NCBI RefSeq assembly: GCF_002086125.1
Contig: NZ_MVHG01000019.1
Coordinates: 1-64,000, forward strand
Reading direction: 5' to 3'
Length of the DNA stretch: 64,000 bases
Source: Mycobacterium arosiense ATCC BAA-1401 = DSM 45069
Lineage (GTDB): Bacteria; Actinomycetota; Actinomycetes; Mycobacteriales; Mycobacteriaceae
Shown here in pieces: positions 52,092 to 60,804 of the stretch (positions within the stretch are counted from its first letter, which is position 1; each line of letters begins with the position of its first letter). The notes beneath the pieces were generated by a model, which searched no databases, was not told the origin of the DNA, and was given only the letters and a program-made list of their open reading frames with translations. Made by a program: the position numbers and the translations under genes.

Positions 52092-53450
52092 AGGAGGCTC
52101 GGCCCCCTGTCCCGCTGCTTCTTCCTGACCGCTAGGGACTGCGGCGGTTGATCGCTATGTAGGGCAACGTCGGCGGGAAGCGGCTGCACGAGGTGCCGTA
52201 TCGAGTCGTGGGAAGGAGTACACCGATGGCGGTGGCTGTGGGTATCGATATCGCCCAAGAGATGCATTGGGTATGTCTGAAGATCACTGAGACAGGTCAG
52301 TTGCTGGCCAGCCATAAGGTCGACAACACGCCGGCGGACATCGCTGGCTTGGTTGATGAGATTCGTGCTGCCGCAGAACAACACGGAGCCGCCACGGTCG
52401 GGATTGACATTCTCGGGGGTATCGCTGCGCTGGCCGAGGCGATGCTGCTCGATGCCGGGATCACGCTGGTGCATGTGCCGGGACTGGCGGTAAACCGCGC
52501 CCGCCGCGCGACTGTGGACGGCGAACATAAAAGTGACCCCAAAGACGCTGCGGTGATCGCCGACCAGGTCCGTATGCGTGAGGACCTGCGGCCAGTTACC
52601 GCTCAGCGTGACGTGGACGTCGATCTGCGATTGCTGGTCGGTCGCCGCAGCGAAATCGTCACCGACCAAACCCGTCGCGCAGCGCGGCTGAGGGACCTGT
52701 TGGTGTCGATTCATCCCGGATTGGAACGGGTCGTCGATGTGACCGGTAAAGCGGGACTGCATCTGCTGACCCGTTACGTCACTCCCGCCGAGATCCGTGC
52801 TGCGGGCCGCCGTCGGCTCTTGGCCCATCTGCGCAGGGCCGGCCACCTGCGCGAAACCACCATGACCGCGCTGACCGACGCGGCTGTGGCCGCCGCGCAA
52901 ACCCAGCGCATCACCGTGCCCGGGGAAACCGTCGCCGCCCAGCTGATCCGCGCGTTGGCCACCGAAATGCTCAGTGCCCGTGAACAACTCAAAATGATCG
53001 ACGCGCGCATTGAAGCGATCCTCGCCGAACACCCTGACGCGGCCCTCGTCCGTAGCCTGCCGGGGATGGGGGCCACGCTCACGGCAGAATTCCTTGCCAT
53101 CACCGGTGGCATCGACCGCTACACCCGTGGCGATCAGCTCGCCGCGGCAGCCGGCCTGGCACCCGTGCTCAAACAATCGGGCAAATCCCGGTACCTGCAA
53201 CGTGCCACCGCCGAAGACAAGGCCCTCAAACGAGTCTTCTACCAATCCGCCTTCATCGCGATCAGCTGCGACCCGGCCAGCAAGTCCTACTACCAGCGGA
53301 AACGAACCGAAGGCAAAGTCCACCACCAAGCCGTCATCTCCTTGGCGCTCCGCCGCGTCAACGTTCTGCACGCAATGCTTCGCAACCGGCGGCCCTACAA
53401 CGCCGGCCATTCAGCTAGCGCCGCTTGACAAACGCATTAGAGAGCCTCCT
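52092..53450 (+). mobile_element. IS110-family insertion sequence (ends approximate)
   Basis: Surrounds the transposase gene 52226-53428. AGGAGGCTC at 52092-52100 and its reverse complement at 53442-53450 form a 9-bp inverted pair near both sides and may be subterminal repeats of the IS1111-like subgroup; the true ends could lie slightly further out. No target-site duplication is evident, as usual for IS110 elements. It separates an alpha/beta hydrolase from lipW. The 120-base non-coding left part could encode the guide (bridge) RNA of this family. Confidence 0.6.
52226..53428 (+). CDS. IS110-family transposase (DEDD recombinase)
   Basis: A 400-residue transposase starting at ATG 52226 behind GGAAGGAG. 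The N-terminal RuvC-like domain has Asp8 (VGIDIAQ), Asp61 (TVGIDILGG, the place usually held by Glu), and Asp104/Asp107 (SDPKDAA). The C-terminal Transposase_20 domain has SLPGMGATLTAEFLAITGGIDRYTRGDQLAAAAGLAP and the serine in KQSGKSRY that acts as nucleophile in the characterised IS621 enzyme. A coiled-coil/dimer region lies between. The gene is full-length and looks intact. Confidence 0.95.
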   Translation: MAVAVGIDIAQEMHWVCLKITETGQLLASHKVDNTPADIAGLVDEIRAAAEQHGAATVGIDILGGIAALAEAMLLDAGITLVHVPGLAVNRARRATVDGEHKSDPKDAAVIADQVRMREDLRPVTAQRDVDVDLRLLVGRRSEIVTDQTRRAARLRDLLVSIHPGLERVVDVTGKAGLHLLTRYVTPAEIRAAGRRRLLAHLRRAGHLRETTMTALTDAAVAAAQTQRITVPGETVAAQLIRALATEMLSAREQLKMIDARIEAILAEHPDAALVRSLPGMGATLTAEFLAITGGIDRYTRGDQLAAAAGLAPVLKQSGKSRYLQRATAEDKALKRVFYQSAFIAISCDPASKSYYQRKRTEGKVHHQAVISLALRRVNVLHAMLRNRRPYNAGHSASAA

Positions 53451-53520
53451 GACATCTGATCGTGCACGGCATGATCCCCTCAGCCGTGCCTTGATTTTGC
53501 ACGCCGGTGATACTGATGCG

Positions 53521-54420
53521 GTGACGAACAACGACGTTCATCCTGACCTGCAACGTTTTGCCCGCATCGCCCCACGTCGCCTCGTCGGCCCCCGGACGCT
53601 GCCGCTCATGCGGGCGGGCCTCGCGTGGCGGGGACGCCTCGGCAAGCGCGTCGCCGGCGTCGAGGCAATCGCCCTGGATTCGGGCGCCGGCGTTCGGCTG
53701 TTCCGTCCCATCGGGGTCACCGAGGCCACGCCCGCGCTGTTGTGGATTCACGGCGGCGGATACGTGATCGGCACGGCCCAGCAGGACGACCAGCTCTGCA
53801 GCGGCTTCAGCAGGCGACTGGGCATCACCGTCGCATCGGTGGAATACCGTCTGGCGCCCGAACATCCGTATCCCGCGCCGCTGGAAGACTGCTATTCGGC
53901 ATTGAGCTGGTTGGCCGGGCTGCCCTCGGTGGACCGGTACCGCATCGCCATCGGCGGCGCCAGCGCCGGCGGCGGCCTGGCGGCGGCCCTGGCCATGCTG
54001 GCCCGCGACCGCGCCGAGCTGAGCCCGGCATTCCAGCTGCTGACCTATCCCATGCTCGACGACCGCAGTTCGGCAACCGCGCCCAGGGCGCACTACCGGT
54101 TGTGGGACAACCGCAGCAACAAGTTCGGCTGGGCGGCCTATCTCGGCAACGCCGACCCTGAGGTGGCCGTTCCCGGCCGCCGCGACGACCTCAGCGGATT
54201 GCCGCCGGCCTGGATCGGGGTGGGCACGCACGACCTGTTCCACGACGAAGACCTGGCCTACGCCGAGCGCCTGACGGCCGCGGGAGTGCCGTGCCAGGTC
54301 GAAACCATTCCGGGCGCCTTCCACGGCTTTGACCTGGTGTTGCCGAAAGCCCAAGTGTCGCGGCGGTTTTTCGACAGCCAATGCAGCAGTCTGCGCGCCG
54401 CGCTCAGCCCGGCCGCCTGA
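53521..54420 (+). CDS. lipW: LipW, esterase of the hormone-sensitive-lipase family
   Basis: A 299-residue alpha/beta hydrolase from GTG 53521 (H37Rv LipW 302). It has the HGGG oxyanion motif (WIHGGGYVIGTA), nucleophile GGASAGGGLA, acid in GVGTHDLFHDED and histidine in GAFHGFDLVLP. The open frame continues upstream toward the IS element, but the protein sequence before this GTG is not family-like. The IS110 element ends about 70 bp upstream and may have replaced the native promoter. It acts on short-chain esters. Convergent with the amidohydrolase gene (6-bp gap). Confidence 0.92.
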   Translation: MTNNDVHPDLQRFARIAPRRLVGPRTLPLMRAGLAWRGRLGKRVAGVEAIALDSGAGVRLFRPIGVTEATPALLWIHGGGYVIGTAQQDDQLCSGFSRRLGITVASVEYRLAPEHPYPAPLEDCYSALSWLAGLPSVDRYRIAIGGASAGGGLAAALAMLARDRAELSPAFQLLTYPMLDDRSSATAPRAHYRLWDNRSNKFGWAAYLGNADPEVAVPGRRDDLSGLPPAWIGVGTHDLFHDEDLAYAERLTAAGVPCQVETIPGAFHGFDLVLPKAQVSRRFFDSQCSSLRAALSPAA

Positions 54421-54426
54421 CACGCC

Positions 54427-55740
54427 TCACATCGCGAAGTACACCAGCTCACCGCCGATGACGGTGGCCGCCACCAGGCCGGCGTCCAGGGCGGCCAGCG
54501 CCGTCTCCGGCGGTTCGTTGAGCACACACAGGTCTCCGGGCTGCCCGATATCCACGGTACGTGGCCGGCCCGGCTGATCGGCCCGGCCCAAAAACATCGT
54601 CAAAGCCTCTCGCGCCGAGACACATTCGCGCGGGCCTAGGACGGCGCCTTGAACCGTGGTGCGGTGCACCGCGGCGCGCATCGCCGTCCAGGGATCGCCG
54701 TGGCCGAACGGCATGTCGGTGGACAGCGCAACCGGCACCCGCGCGTTGCGCAGGGATGCGACACGCCACAGCTGATCGTGCTCGGCGGCGGAGACCTCGG
54801 CGAGGTACTGGTCGCCGCGCTCGGCGACGAAGTTGGGCTGCGTCACCACCGTGACCCCGAGCTCCGCGAGGTCGGCCAGGTTGTCGTCGGGCACCACCGC
54901 TGCGTGTTCGATGCGGTCGTGCGGGTGGCCGCCCGCCTCGCGCAGGGCCGCGATGGTCACCACCAGCTGGGCCGCGGTCACGCAGTGCACGGCCACCGGC
55001 TGGCCGCTGTTGTGCTGGCGCGCAATCCATTCCGTGAGCGCATCGAGGTCCAGACTGTCGTCGTGCAGGATCTTCTTGCCCGGTGACAGGAAGCTCAGCC
55101 GGGGCCGGAACTCGCCGAGCTGCTGCGCCACCGTCAGCGACTGCATGCCGTCGGCATCCAGGTCGGGGGTGGCGTCGGTGACGCCGGTGACACCGGTCGC
55201 GGTGATCCGGCGGCTCAATTCGGCCAGGTCGGTTTCGCGCCGCTGCAGGGCCAACGACCAGCCGCGGTCGGCGCTGCGCAGCCGGCCGTCGGGATGCTCG
55301 GCCAGGCCGACCCGGCCCAGCGCTTCGGAATTGAGGATCCACAGCGCCCCGCTGCGGTGTTGGATGCGCACCGGAATGTGGGGGACGATGGCGTCGAGCG
55401 CGCCCCGATCTAGTTCTCCGGCAACCGAATCGTGGTAGCCCACGGCGCGAATCCAACCGTCGGGGCCGGGTGTGGCGTTGGCCAGCAATTGGGTGAGCTC
55501 GCTTTCGGTGCTGACCCCGGGCGGCCCGACGAGGAACGAATCGGCCGCCGAGGCCGCCGAGCGCAGATGCACATGGTGGTCGTGCAGGCCGGGCAGCACC
55601 GTGCCACCGCCGGCGTACAGCACTCCCTCCCCCGCACGCGCCACCAGGCCCTCGCCAGGGGGCGCGATCTCCTCGATGAGCGTACCCACCCGGATGTCCG
55701 CAGTGGTTCCGTCCAGCAATGTGGCACGCTGAATCAGCAT
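54427..55740 (-). CDS. Metal-dependent amidohydrolase (YtcJ/Amidohydro_3 type)
   Basis: A 437-residue enzyme; ATG 55740 overlaps the stop of the CoA-transferase gene (ATGCTGA), so translation is coupled. It has the N-terminal beta-sandwich and the metal motif LPGLHDHHVHL, then VAVHCVTAAQLV, DRIEHAAVV, and the late ALSTDMPFGHGDPW carrying the catalytic Asp. Members hydrolyse amides, ureas or related C-N bonds in the cytoplasm. It is the third gene of a minus-strand operon after the Rv0216-like hydratase and CoA-transferase. This operon extension is not in H37Rv as I recall. Substrate unknown. Confidence 0.88.
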   Translation of the reverse strand: MLIQRATLLDGTTADIRVGTLIEEIAPPGEGLVARAGEGVLYAGGGTVLPGLHDHHVHLRSAASAADSFLVGPPGVSTESELTQLLANATPGPDGWIRAVGYHDSVAGELDRGALDAIVPHIPVRIQHRSGALWILNSEALGRVGLAEHPDGRLRSADRGWSLALQRRETDLAELSRRITATGVTGVTDATPDLDADGMQSLTVAQQLGEFRPRLSFLSPGKKILHDDSLDLDALTEWIARQHNSGQPVAVHCVTAAQLVVTIAALREAGGHPHDRIEHAAVVPDDNLADLAELGVTVVTQPNFVAERGDQYLAEVSAAEHDQLWRVASLRNARVPVALSTDMPFGHGDPWTAMRAAVHRTTVQGAVLGPRECVSAREALTMFLGRADQPGRPRTVDIGQPGDLCVLNEPPETALAALDAGLVAATVIGGELVYFAM

Positions 55741-56915
55741 GACAGGCAACGCCTTTGGTCGATCAGGCGCCGCACCGCTGCATTGTCGGCGCCCAGCCCG
55801 GACGCCAGCGGCGCCGCCGGCGGGGCCGCCGGCAGCGACACCCGCGCGCTCGATGACGACGGCCCGGTCGGCGCCGCCGCGTAGGTCGCGGCGATCCCGG
55901 CCATGGATACGCGGATCAACTCGCCGCCACCGCGGCCCAGGGATTCGGCCACCGCCAGGGCCGCCTCCAGCCCGGTCAGCGGGTCGGCGATGGCGTCACC
56001 GCAGAACACCGGCCCGTCGGCGCTGGTGCCGACCAGTCCTCCGGCCACCGCGGTGTCGTCGCCGAAGCCCGGCCTGCGGCCGTCATAGGCGGTGATTTGC
56101 AACCAGATTCGGCCGGCGCACGCCGCGATGTCCTGCGGCCCGAGCCCCCGGCGCGCCAGGGCCGCCGGACGCGACCCCTCGATGACGATGTCGCTGACCG
56201 CCAGGAGCTCCCGCAGCTCGTCGGCTTGTGTATCGAAATCGACGCCATAGCACAGCTTTTGGCCGTTGATCCAGTCGAAGAAGGCGGGGTTCCCGGCCCG
56301 GGTGCCGTCGGGCCGCCGCGGGCTTTCGACCTTGACGACGGCGGCGCCGGCGCGCGCCAGCAGCCCCGCGCACAGGGGGCCCGCCCACATCGAGGACAGG
56401 TCGGCCACCAGCAGACCCTGCGGCGCGCGCGGCGCCAACCGCGATCCTTCCGCGCGTATCCGTGGCGGCGTGGGCGCGGCCTCGCCCATGGCCGCCGCCG
56501 GAATGTCGAGCAGCCCCGCCCGCCCGACGACCTCCGACACCGGGCGGGTGGCGGCCCAGCGCTCGAGCGCCGGCCACGGGTCGGCGGCCACGCCGCCCGC
56601 CTCGAGCAGCGCCGGTACGGCGTCGACGTCGTCGGCGCGCGACAGGGTGAGCGCGCACCAGCCGTCCCGCGCGGCCAGCAGGCGGGTAGCGCCGCCGGGC
56701 GACACCCGCCCGCCGCGGGTCAGTCCCAACAATGCCGCCCGACCCGTCAGCAGGCTCGGCGCATCAACACCGATGCCCAGGCGGTCACCGACGGCCGTCG
56801 CGACCTCCTGGACGCGGGTGAGCAGGCTGGCGCGGGAGAAGTCGGCGGGACCGTCGGGCAGGCCGGTCAGGTAGGCCAGCCCGCTGCTTCCCCAGTTGGT
56901 GGCGGCCGAGCTCAC
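55734..56915 (-). CDS. CoA-transferase family III (CaiB/BaiF) protein
   Basis: A 393-residue protein starting at GTG 56915, 31 bp after the end of the Rv0216-like gene. The family core is visible in GLLVADLSSMWAGPLCAGLLARAGAAVVKVESPRRPDGTR, with the catalytic Asp region FFDWINGQKLCYGVDFDTQ. LLAVSDIVIEGSRPAALARRGL follows, and GRIWLQITAYDG is the CoA-binding strand. About 190 residues precede this core, longer than usual, and the C-terminal part is shortened, as in a circularly arranged or divergent member. It would move CoA between carboxylic acids. Its stop overlaps the amidohydrolase start. Confidence 0.85.
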   Translation of the reverse strand: MSSAATNWGSSGLAYLTGLPDGPADFSRASLLTRVQEVATAVGDRLGIGVDAPSLLTGRAALLGLTRGGRVSPGGATRLLAARDGWCALTLSRADDVDAVPALLEAGGVAADPWPALERWAATRPVSEVVGRAGLLDIPAAAMGEAAPTPPRIRAEGSRLAPRAPQGLLVADLSSMWAGPLCAGLLARAGAAVVKVESPRRPDGTRAGNPAFFDWINGQKLCYGVDFDTQADELRELLAVSDIVIEGSRPAALARRGLGPQDIAACAGRIWLQITAYDGRRPGFGDDTAVAGGLVGTSADGPVFCGDAIADPLTGLEAALAVAESLGRGGGELIRVSMAGIAATYAAAPTGPSSSSARVSLPAAPPAAPLASGLGADNAAVRRLIDQRRCLSC

Positions 56916-56946
56916 GTCCCCATTGTGCGCGTGGCGCCCATCGGCC

Positions 56947-57963
56947 TCAGAATTGCAGCGCGTGAAACCGCCAATCCAGCACCGGACGGTCCGGCTCACC
57001 CGCGGCGTCACTGACCGCATACACCAGCGAGCGCAGCCCCAGCACGCCACCGTGCCCGGTCGGCTCCGCCGATTCGATGTGCAGTTCGCTGTAGAGGGTG
57101 TCGCCCTCGTGCACGGGCCCGGTGTGATCGCAGGATTGCCAGTTCAACACCGTCACCAGGTTGGGCAGCAACCTGCTCGCCTGCGCCAGGGCCAGGCCGA
57201 TGGTATGCCCGCCGTACACCAGCCGGCGTCCTCCGACGCGCGAATCATGGTGCGTGGCAGCAATGTTCAACGTGAGCCGGGCGAGTTCGGGTGCGCTGCT
57301 GACCACGTCGGCGGTGCTGTGGAATACCGAACCCGCCAGGCCGGCGTCGAAGTGCGGCCCTGGCACCTTGTCCCGGAACGCCTCGCCGTCCCATTGCGCG
57401 GTCGGATCGTGGGCCGGGCCGGGCACGTCGGCGCCGATGCGCGACGGATCGTCGTGCGGCCCGTCCCCTGGCTGCCAATCCGGGCTGGCGGGCAGCATGC
57501 CGCACCGGTAGAAGTCGAGCACCAACTGATCGGCCTGGTCGATCGTGATCATCCGCAGCGCCGCCAGCCCCGTCGGCGCCCGTCCCGGCTTGGGCGAATT
57601 CGCCCGCAGCCCAACCACTTCGGTGCGGGTGTAGAGGGAATCGCCGATGACCGGGAACCGGTGAAACACCAGGCCCCGATAGAACAGGTTGGCCTTGACC
57701 CGCTGCGTCACCAGCGTCGACTGCCCGATCGCCACGTCGCACACCAGCCCCGGATGGGCCAGCGGCGCCGGCTGGCCCGTCACCGCCCCGCACAGGTCGG
57801 CGTCCAGCGCCAGACGCAGCCGGTCGCCCACGATCGCCTGGTGGGCCCCCGCCAGCCCGGACGACAGCGTCAACGACGGCGCCCAGTCGAACACCTGTCC
57901 GACCGAAAGGTCATCGAAGTACGGTCCGCCCTCGCGAATTCCCGCATACCCGTCACTCGTCAC
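56947..57963 (-). CDS. Double-hotdog hydratase-like protein (Rv0216-like)
   Basis: A 338-residue protein (H37Rv Rv0216 337). Two tandem MaoC-type hotdog repeats are recognisable: residues about 15-165 (GGPYFDDLSVGQVFDWAPSLTLSSGLAGAHQAIVGD) and about 190-335 (DLVPGPHFDAG... RRLVYGGHTIGLALAQASRLLPNLVTVLNWQSCDHTGPVHEGDTLYSELH). The structure of Rv0216 is known and resembles (R)-specific enoyl-CoA hydratases, though its activity is unsettled. It heads an operon with a CoA-transferase and an amidohydrolase. It is divergent from fadE3, so both may be expressed from the same 100-bp spacer for a shared acyl-CoA pathway. Confidence 0.93.
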   Translation of the reverse strand: MTSDGYAGIREGGPYFDDLSVGQVFDWAPSLTLSSGLAGAHQAIVGDRLRLALDADLCGAVTGQPAPLAHPGLVCDVAIGQSTLVTQRVKANLFYRGLVFHRFPVIGDSLYTRTEVVGLRANSPKPGRAPTGLAALRMITIDQADQLVLDFYRCGMLPASPDWQPGDGPHDDPSRIGADVPGPAHDPTAQWDGEAFRDKVPGPHFDAGLAGSVFHSTADVVSSAPELARLTLNIAATHHDSRVGGRRLVYGGHTIGLALAQASRLLPNLVTVLNWQSCDHTGPVHEGDTLYSELHIESAEPTGHGGVLGLRSLVYAVSDAAGEPDRPVLDWRFHALQF

Positions 57964-58064
57964 AATGCCCCATGCTGGCAGGCTGTGGAATCGAGGGTCA
58001 ATTCGGATCAGGCCCCAACGTCGACTGTGTCGACGTTCCGCGCAAATCGGTTAGGTGCTCACAG

Positions 58065-59210
58065 GTGAATGACGAAGAAGAGATGCTGGTCGCGACGGTG
58101 CGGGCGTTCGTCGACCGCGAGGTCAAACCGAGTATCCGCGAGGTCGAGCACGCCAACACCTATCCCGAGGCATGGATCGAGCAGATGAAGCGGATCGGCA
58201 TCTACGGGCTGGCCGTGCCGGAGGAGTACGGCGGGTCGCCGGTGTCCATGCCGTGCTACGTGCGGGTCACCGAAGAGCTGGCGCGTGGCTGGATGAGCCT
58301 GGCCGGCGCGATGGGCGGGCACACCGTGGTCGCCAAGCTGCTGACGCTGTTCGGCACCGAGGAACAGAAGCGCAGCTACCTGCCCCGGATGGCCGTCGGC
58401 GAGGTGCGCGCCACCATGGCGTTGACCGAGCCCGGCGGCGGCTCGGATCTGCAGAACATGACCACCACCGCGCTGAGCGACGGCGCCGATCGGCTGGTGA
58501 TCAACGGGTCCAAGACCTGGATCAGCAACGCGCGGCGTTCCGGGCTGATCGCTTTGTTGTGCAAGACCGACCCGAACGCCAAGCCGCGCCACAAGGGCAT
58601 CTCGATCGTGCTCGTCGAGCATGGGCCGGGCCTGACGGTGTCGCGGGACCTGCCGAAGTTGGGTTACAAGGGCGTGGAGTCGTGCGAGCTGTCGTTCGAC
58701 GATTTCCGGGTGCCCCGGTCGGCGATTCTGGGCAGCGTTGCGGGCGAAGGCTTTTCACAGATGATGACGGGGCTGGAGACGGGGCGCATCCAAGTGGCCG
58801 CCCGCGCCCTCGGAGTTGCCACCGCCGCGCTTGAAGACGCGCTGGCCTACGCCCAGCAGCGGGAGAGCTTCGGCCAGCCGATCTGGCAGCATCAGTCGGT
58901 CGGGAACTATCTGGCCGACATGGCGACCAAACTGACCGCGGCCCGACAGCTCACCCGATACGCCGCCGAGCGATACGACAGCGGCGAGCGCTGCGACATG
59001 GAAGCCGGGATGGCGAAGCTGTTCGCCTCCGAGGTCGCCATGGAGATCGCGCTGAACGCGGTGCGGATCCACGGCGGCTACGGCTATTCGACCGAATACG
59101 ACGTGGAACGCTACTTTCGGGACGCGCCGCTGATGATCGTCGGCGAGGGCACCAACGAGATCCAGCGCAATGTGATTGCCCGACAATTGGTGACGCGCGG
59201 CGAGATCTGA
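58065..59210 (+). CDS. fadE3: FadE3, acyl-CoA dehydrogenase
   Basis: A 381-residue acyl-CoA dehydrogenase from GTG 58065; the frame is open further upstream but that part is not family-like. FAD-binding ATMALTEPGGGSDLQNMTT and INGSKTWISNA, ARALGVATAALEDALAYAQQRESFGQPI, and the catalytic Glu in IVGEGTNEIQRNVIARQL are all present. It forms 2-enoyl-CoA and passes electrons to ETF. Matches Rv0215c and is divergent from the Rv0216-like hydratase, consistent with consecutive steps of a beta-oxidation branch. Confidence 0.94.
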   Translation: MNDEEEMLVATVRAFVDREVKPSIREVEHANTYPEAWIEQMKRIGIYGLAVPEEYGGSPVSMPCYVRVTEELARGWMSLAGAMGGHTVVAKLLTLFGTEEQKRSYLPRMAVGEVRATMALTEPGGGSDLQNMTTTALSDGADRLVINGSKTWISNARRSGLIALLCKTDPNAKPRHKGISIVLVEHGPGLTVSRDLPKLGYKGVESCELSFDDFRVPRSAILGSVAGEGFSQMMTGLETGRIQVAARALGVATAALEDALAYAQQRESFGQPIWQHQSVGNYLADMATKLTAARQLTRYAAERYDSGERCDMEAGMAKLFASEVAMEIALNAVRIHGGYGYSTEYDVERYFRDAPLMIVGEGTNEIQRNVIARQLVTRGEI

Positions 59211-59280
59211 CCCCGGCCCGCGAAACGGTGGTTGGGAGTATATTTACCTGACTTGCGAACCGAAGGGAAAGGCAGCCGCC

Positions 59281-59769
59281 ATGAGTTATCCTCCCGCGCC
59301 GCCCGGAGGTTCGCCCGAATGGCCGGGGCAACAACCGGAATGGCAAGGCCAGCAACCGGAGCGGCAAGGCCAGCAACCGGACTGGCAGGGTCAACCCACG
59401 CCGGGATACCCGCCGCCGCCGGCATGGCCGGCCCAGCCGCCAGCGGGATGGCCCGCGCCGCAGCCGGGCTGGCCTGGTCAACCGGAGCCGGACAACTATC
59501 TGGTCTGGGCGATCCTGTGCACGGTGCTGTGCTGCCTGCCGTTGGGAATCGTCTCGATTGTGTACTCCACCAAGGTCTCCGGGCTGTGGGCGCAGGGCCG
59601 TTACGCCGAGGCCCAGGAGGCCGCCAATAACGCCAAGAAGTGGGCCATCATCAGCGCCATCGTGGGCGTCGTCGCGGCGGTGATCTTCGTGCTCATCTAC
59701 GTCGTCGCCGGTGTGCTTGTCGTCTCCCATTTGCCCTCGACCACCACAACCACGTATTCGGGCTTCTGA
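59281..59769 (+). CDS. Proline-rich CD225/dispanin-like membrane protein
   Basis: A 162-residue protein. The N-terminal 70 residues are Pro/Gly/Gln/Trp-rich with short repeats (EWQGQQPERQGQQPDWQGQ) and should be disordered. Then DNYLVWAILCTVLCCLPLGIVSIVYSTKVSGLWAQGRYAEAQEAANNAKKWAIISAIVGVV carries the CD225 signature: a first helix with a CC pair, a basic loop and a second helix. A last hydrophobic stretch precedes the Thr-rich end. Such proteins are common in actinobacteria, with unknown function; many have similar Pro-rich heads. Its leader is AT-rich (TATATTTA). Confidence 0.88.
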   Translation: MSYPPAPPGGSPEWPGQQPEWQGQQPERQGQQPDWQGQPTPGYPPPPAWPAQPPAGWPAPQPGWPGQPEPDNYLVWAILCTVLCCLPLGIVSIVYSTKVSGLWAQGRYAEAQEAANNAKKWAIISAIVGVVAAVIFVLIYVVAGVLVVSHLPSTTTTTYSGF

Positions 59770-59859
59770 CGTTGGGCTGCGCCGAACGTGGGGGCTAGGT
59801 ACGCGATTGGCTGATTTTCCGTCCATATCCCACACACTCGGCGAGCTGCAGCGCGGACG

Positions 59860-60801
59860 CTAGGTCTCATCCACCAGTCCCCAGGCCAGCGCGGTAGACG
59901 CGCCGACGGAATGCCCGGACAACACGAGATACGCTGTGCGCCAACGGCCTATCCGCCTCGTGACGCTGACGGTGCCACCGGCGCCGGGGAGCAGACCCAG
60001 CGCCAATTCGGGTAGCCCGAACACCGCGTCGTCGCGGGCGGTGACCCATCCGCAGAATGCCGCCATCTCCAGTCCGCTGCCCATCACCCGGCCGTGCACC
60101 TCGGCCCGGCACGCCCGGCCGAGCCTGGCCGCCAGCGCATCGAGCGCCAGGGCCGGGCTATAGCGGGTACGGGCCAGATGCGCACTCGCCGGGTCGGCGA
60201 ACGTGCCGAATTCGGCGAGGTCCCCGCCGCTGCAGAAAGACGGGCCGTTGCCGCTCAGCACGATGCCGGTGACCGACGGATCCAGCTGCGCGACCGTGAG
60301 GGCCTCCAACAGCGCGGCGCGCGCATCGGTGGAAAACGCATTGTGCCGCTCGGGCCGGTTGAACGCGATGCGCACCACGTCGCCGTCGCGGGTCGCCCGC
60401 ACCGGGTCGGCGATCTCGGGCACGCGAGCCGGGCCCCGCTCACTTAGCCACCGCGCGAATTCCGGGCCGGCCTGCAGGGTCGAGTACGCCAACGACTCGG
60501 TCATCACCGCCGACAGCGTCGGGCCGAGCGGGTCCACCGCGCGCAGGACGTCGTCACAGACCGCACTGGCGTGCGGCCACCGACGGCAGCGTGCGGTCAG
60601 CTCGTCCACGGCCGCCGACACCGACTCGACGGTGACCACCCGCCGGTCGGCGCAGGGATCCTCGGTCAGCGTGAAAGTTGCCGCGTCAAGCCAGGATTCG
60701 GCCGCGGCGATATCGGTGGCCGAACCGACGCCGACGATCACGCCGGGAGGCGACGCCGGGCCGTCGTGCGGCGGACTCGACAGGTCGACCACCAGGAGCA
60801 T
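59860..60801 (-). CDS. Enoyl-CoA hydratase/isomerase-like protein
   Basis: A 313-residue crotonase-fold protein with an extra N-terminal domain of about 125 residues. The crotonase core runs from about residue 140: VRIAFNRPERHNAFSTDAR, oxyanion segment GNGPSFCSGGDLAEFGTFAD, GRVMGSGLEMAAFCGWVTARDDAVFGLPELALGLLPGAGGT. The usual first catalytic Glu position is Ala/Met-like, the second is in LPELALG. It begins three bases after the fadD4 stop, so it is co-transcribed. The N-terminal part could be a degenerate second crotonase half. It may act on the CoA ester made by FadD4. Confidence 0.88.
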   Translation of the reverse strand: MLLVVDLSSPPHDGPASPPGVIVGVGSATDIAAAESWLDAATFTLTEDPCADRRVVTVESVSAAVDELTARCRRWPHASAVCDDVLRAVDPLGPTLSAVMTESLAYSTLQAGPEFARWLSERGPARVPEIADPVRATRDGDVVRIAFNRPERHNAFSTDARAALLEALTVAQLDPSVTGIVLSGNGPSFCSGGDLAEFGTFADPASAHLARTRYSPALALDALAARLGRACRAEVHGRVMGSGLEMAAFCGWVTARDDAVFGLPELALGLLPGAGGTVSVTRRIGRWRTAYLVLSGHSVGASTALAWGLVDET

Positions 60802-60804
60802 GGC

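Noticed and set aside
59320..59400. DNA tandem repeat as a regulatory element
   Set aside because: It encodes the in-frame EWQGQQP repeats of the proline-rich protein.
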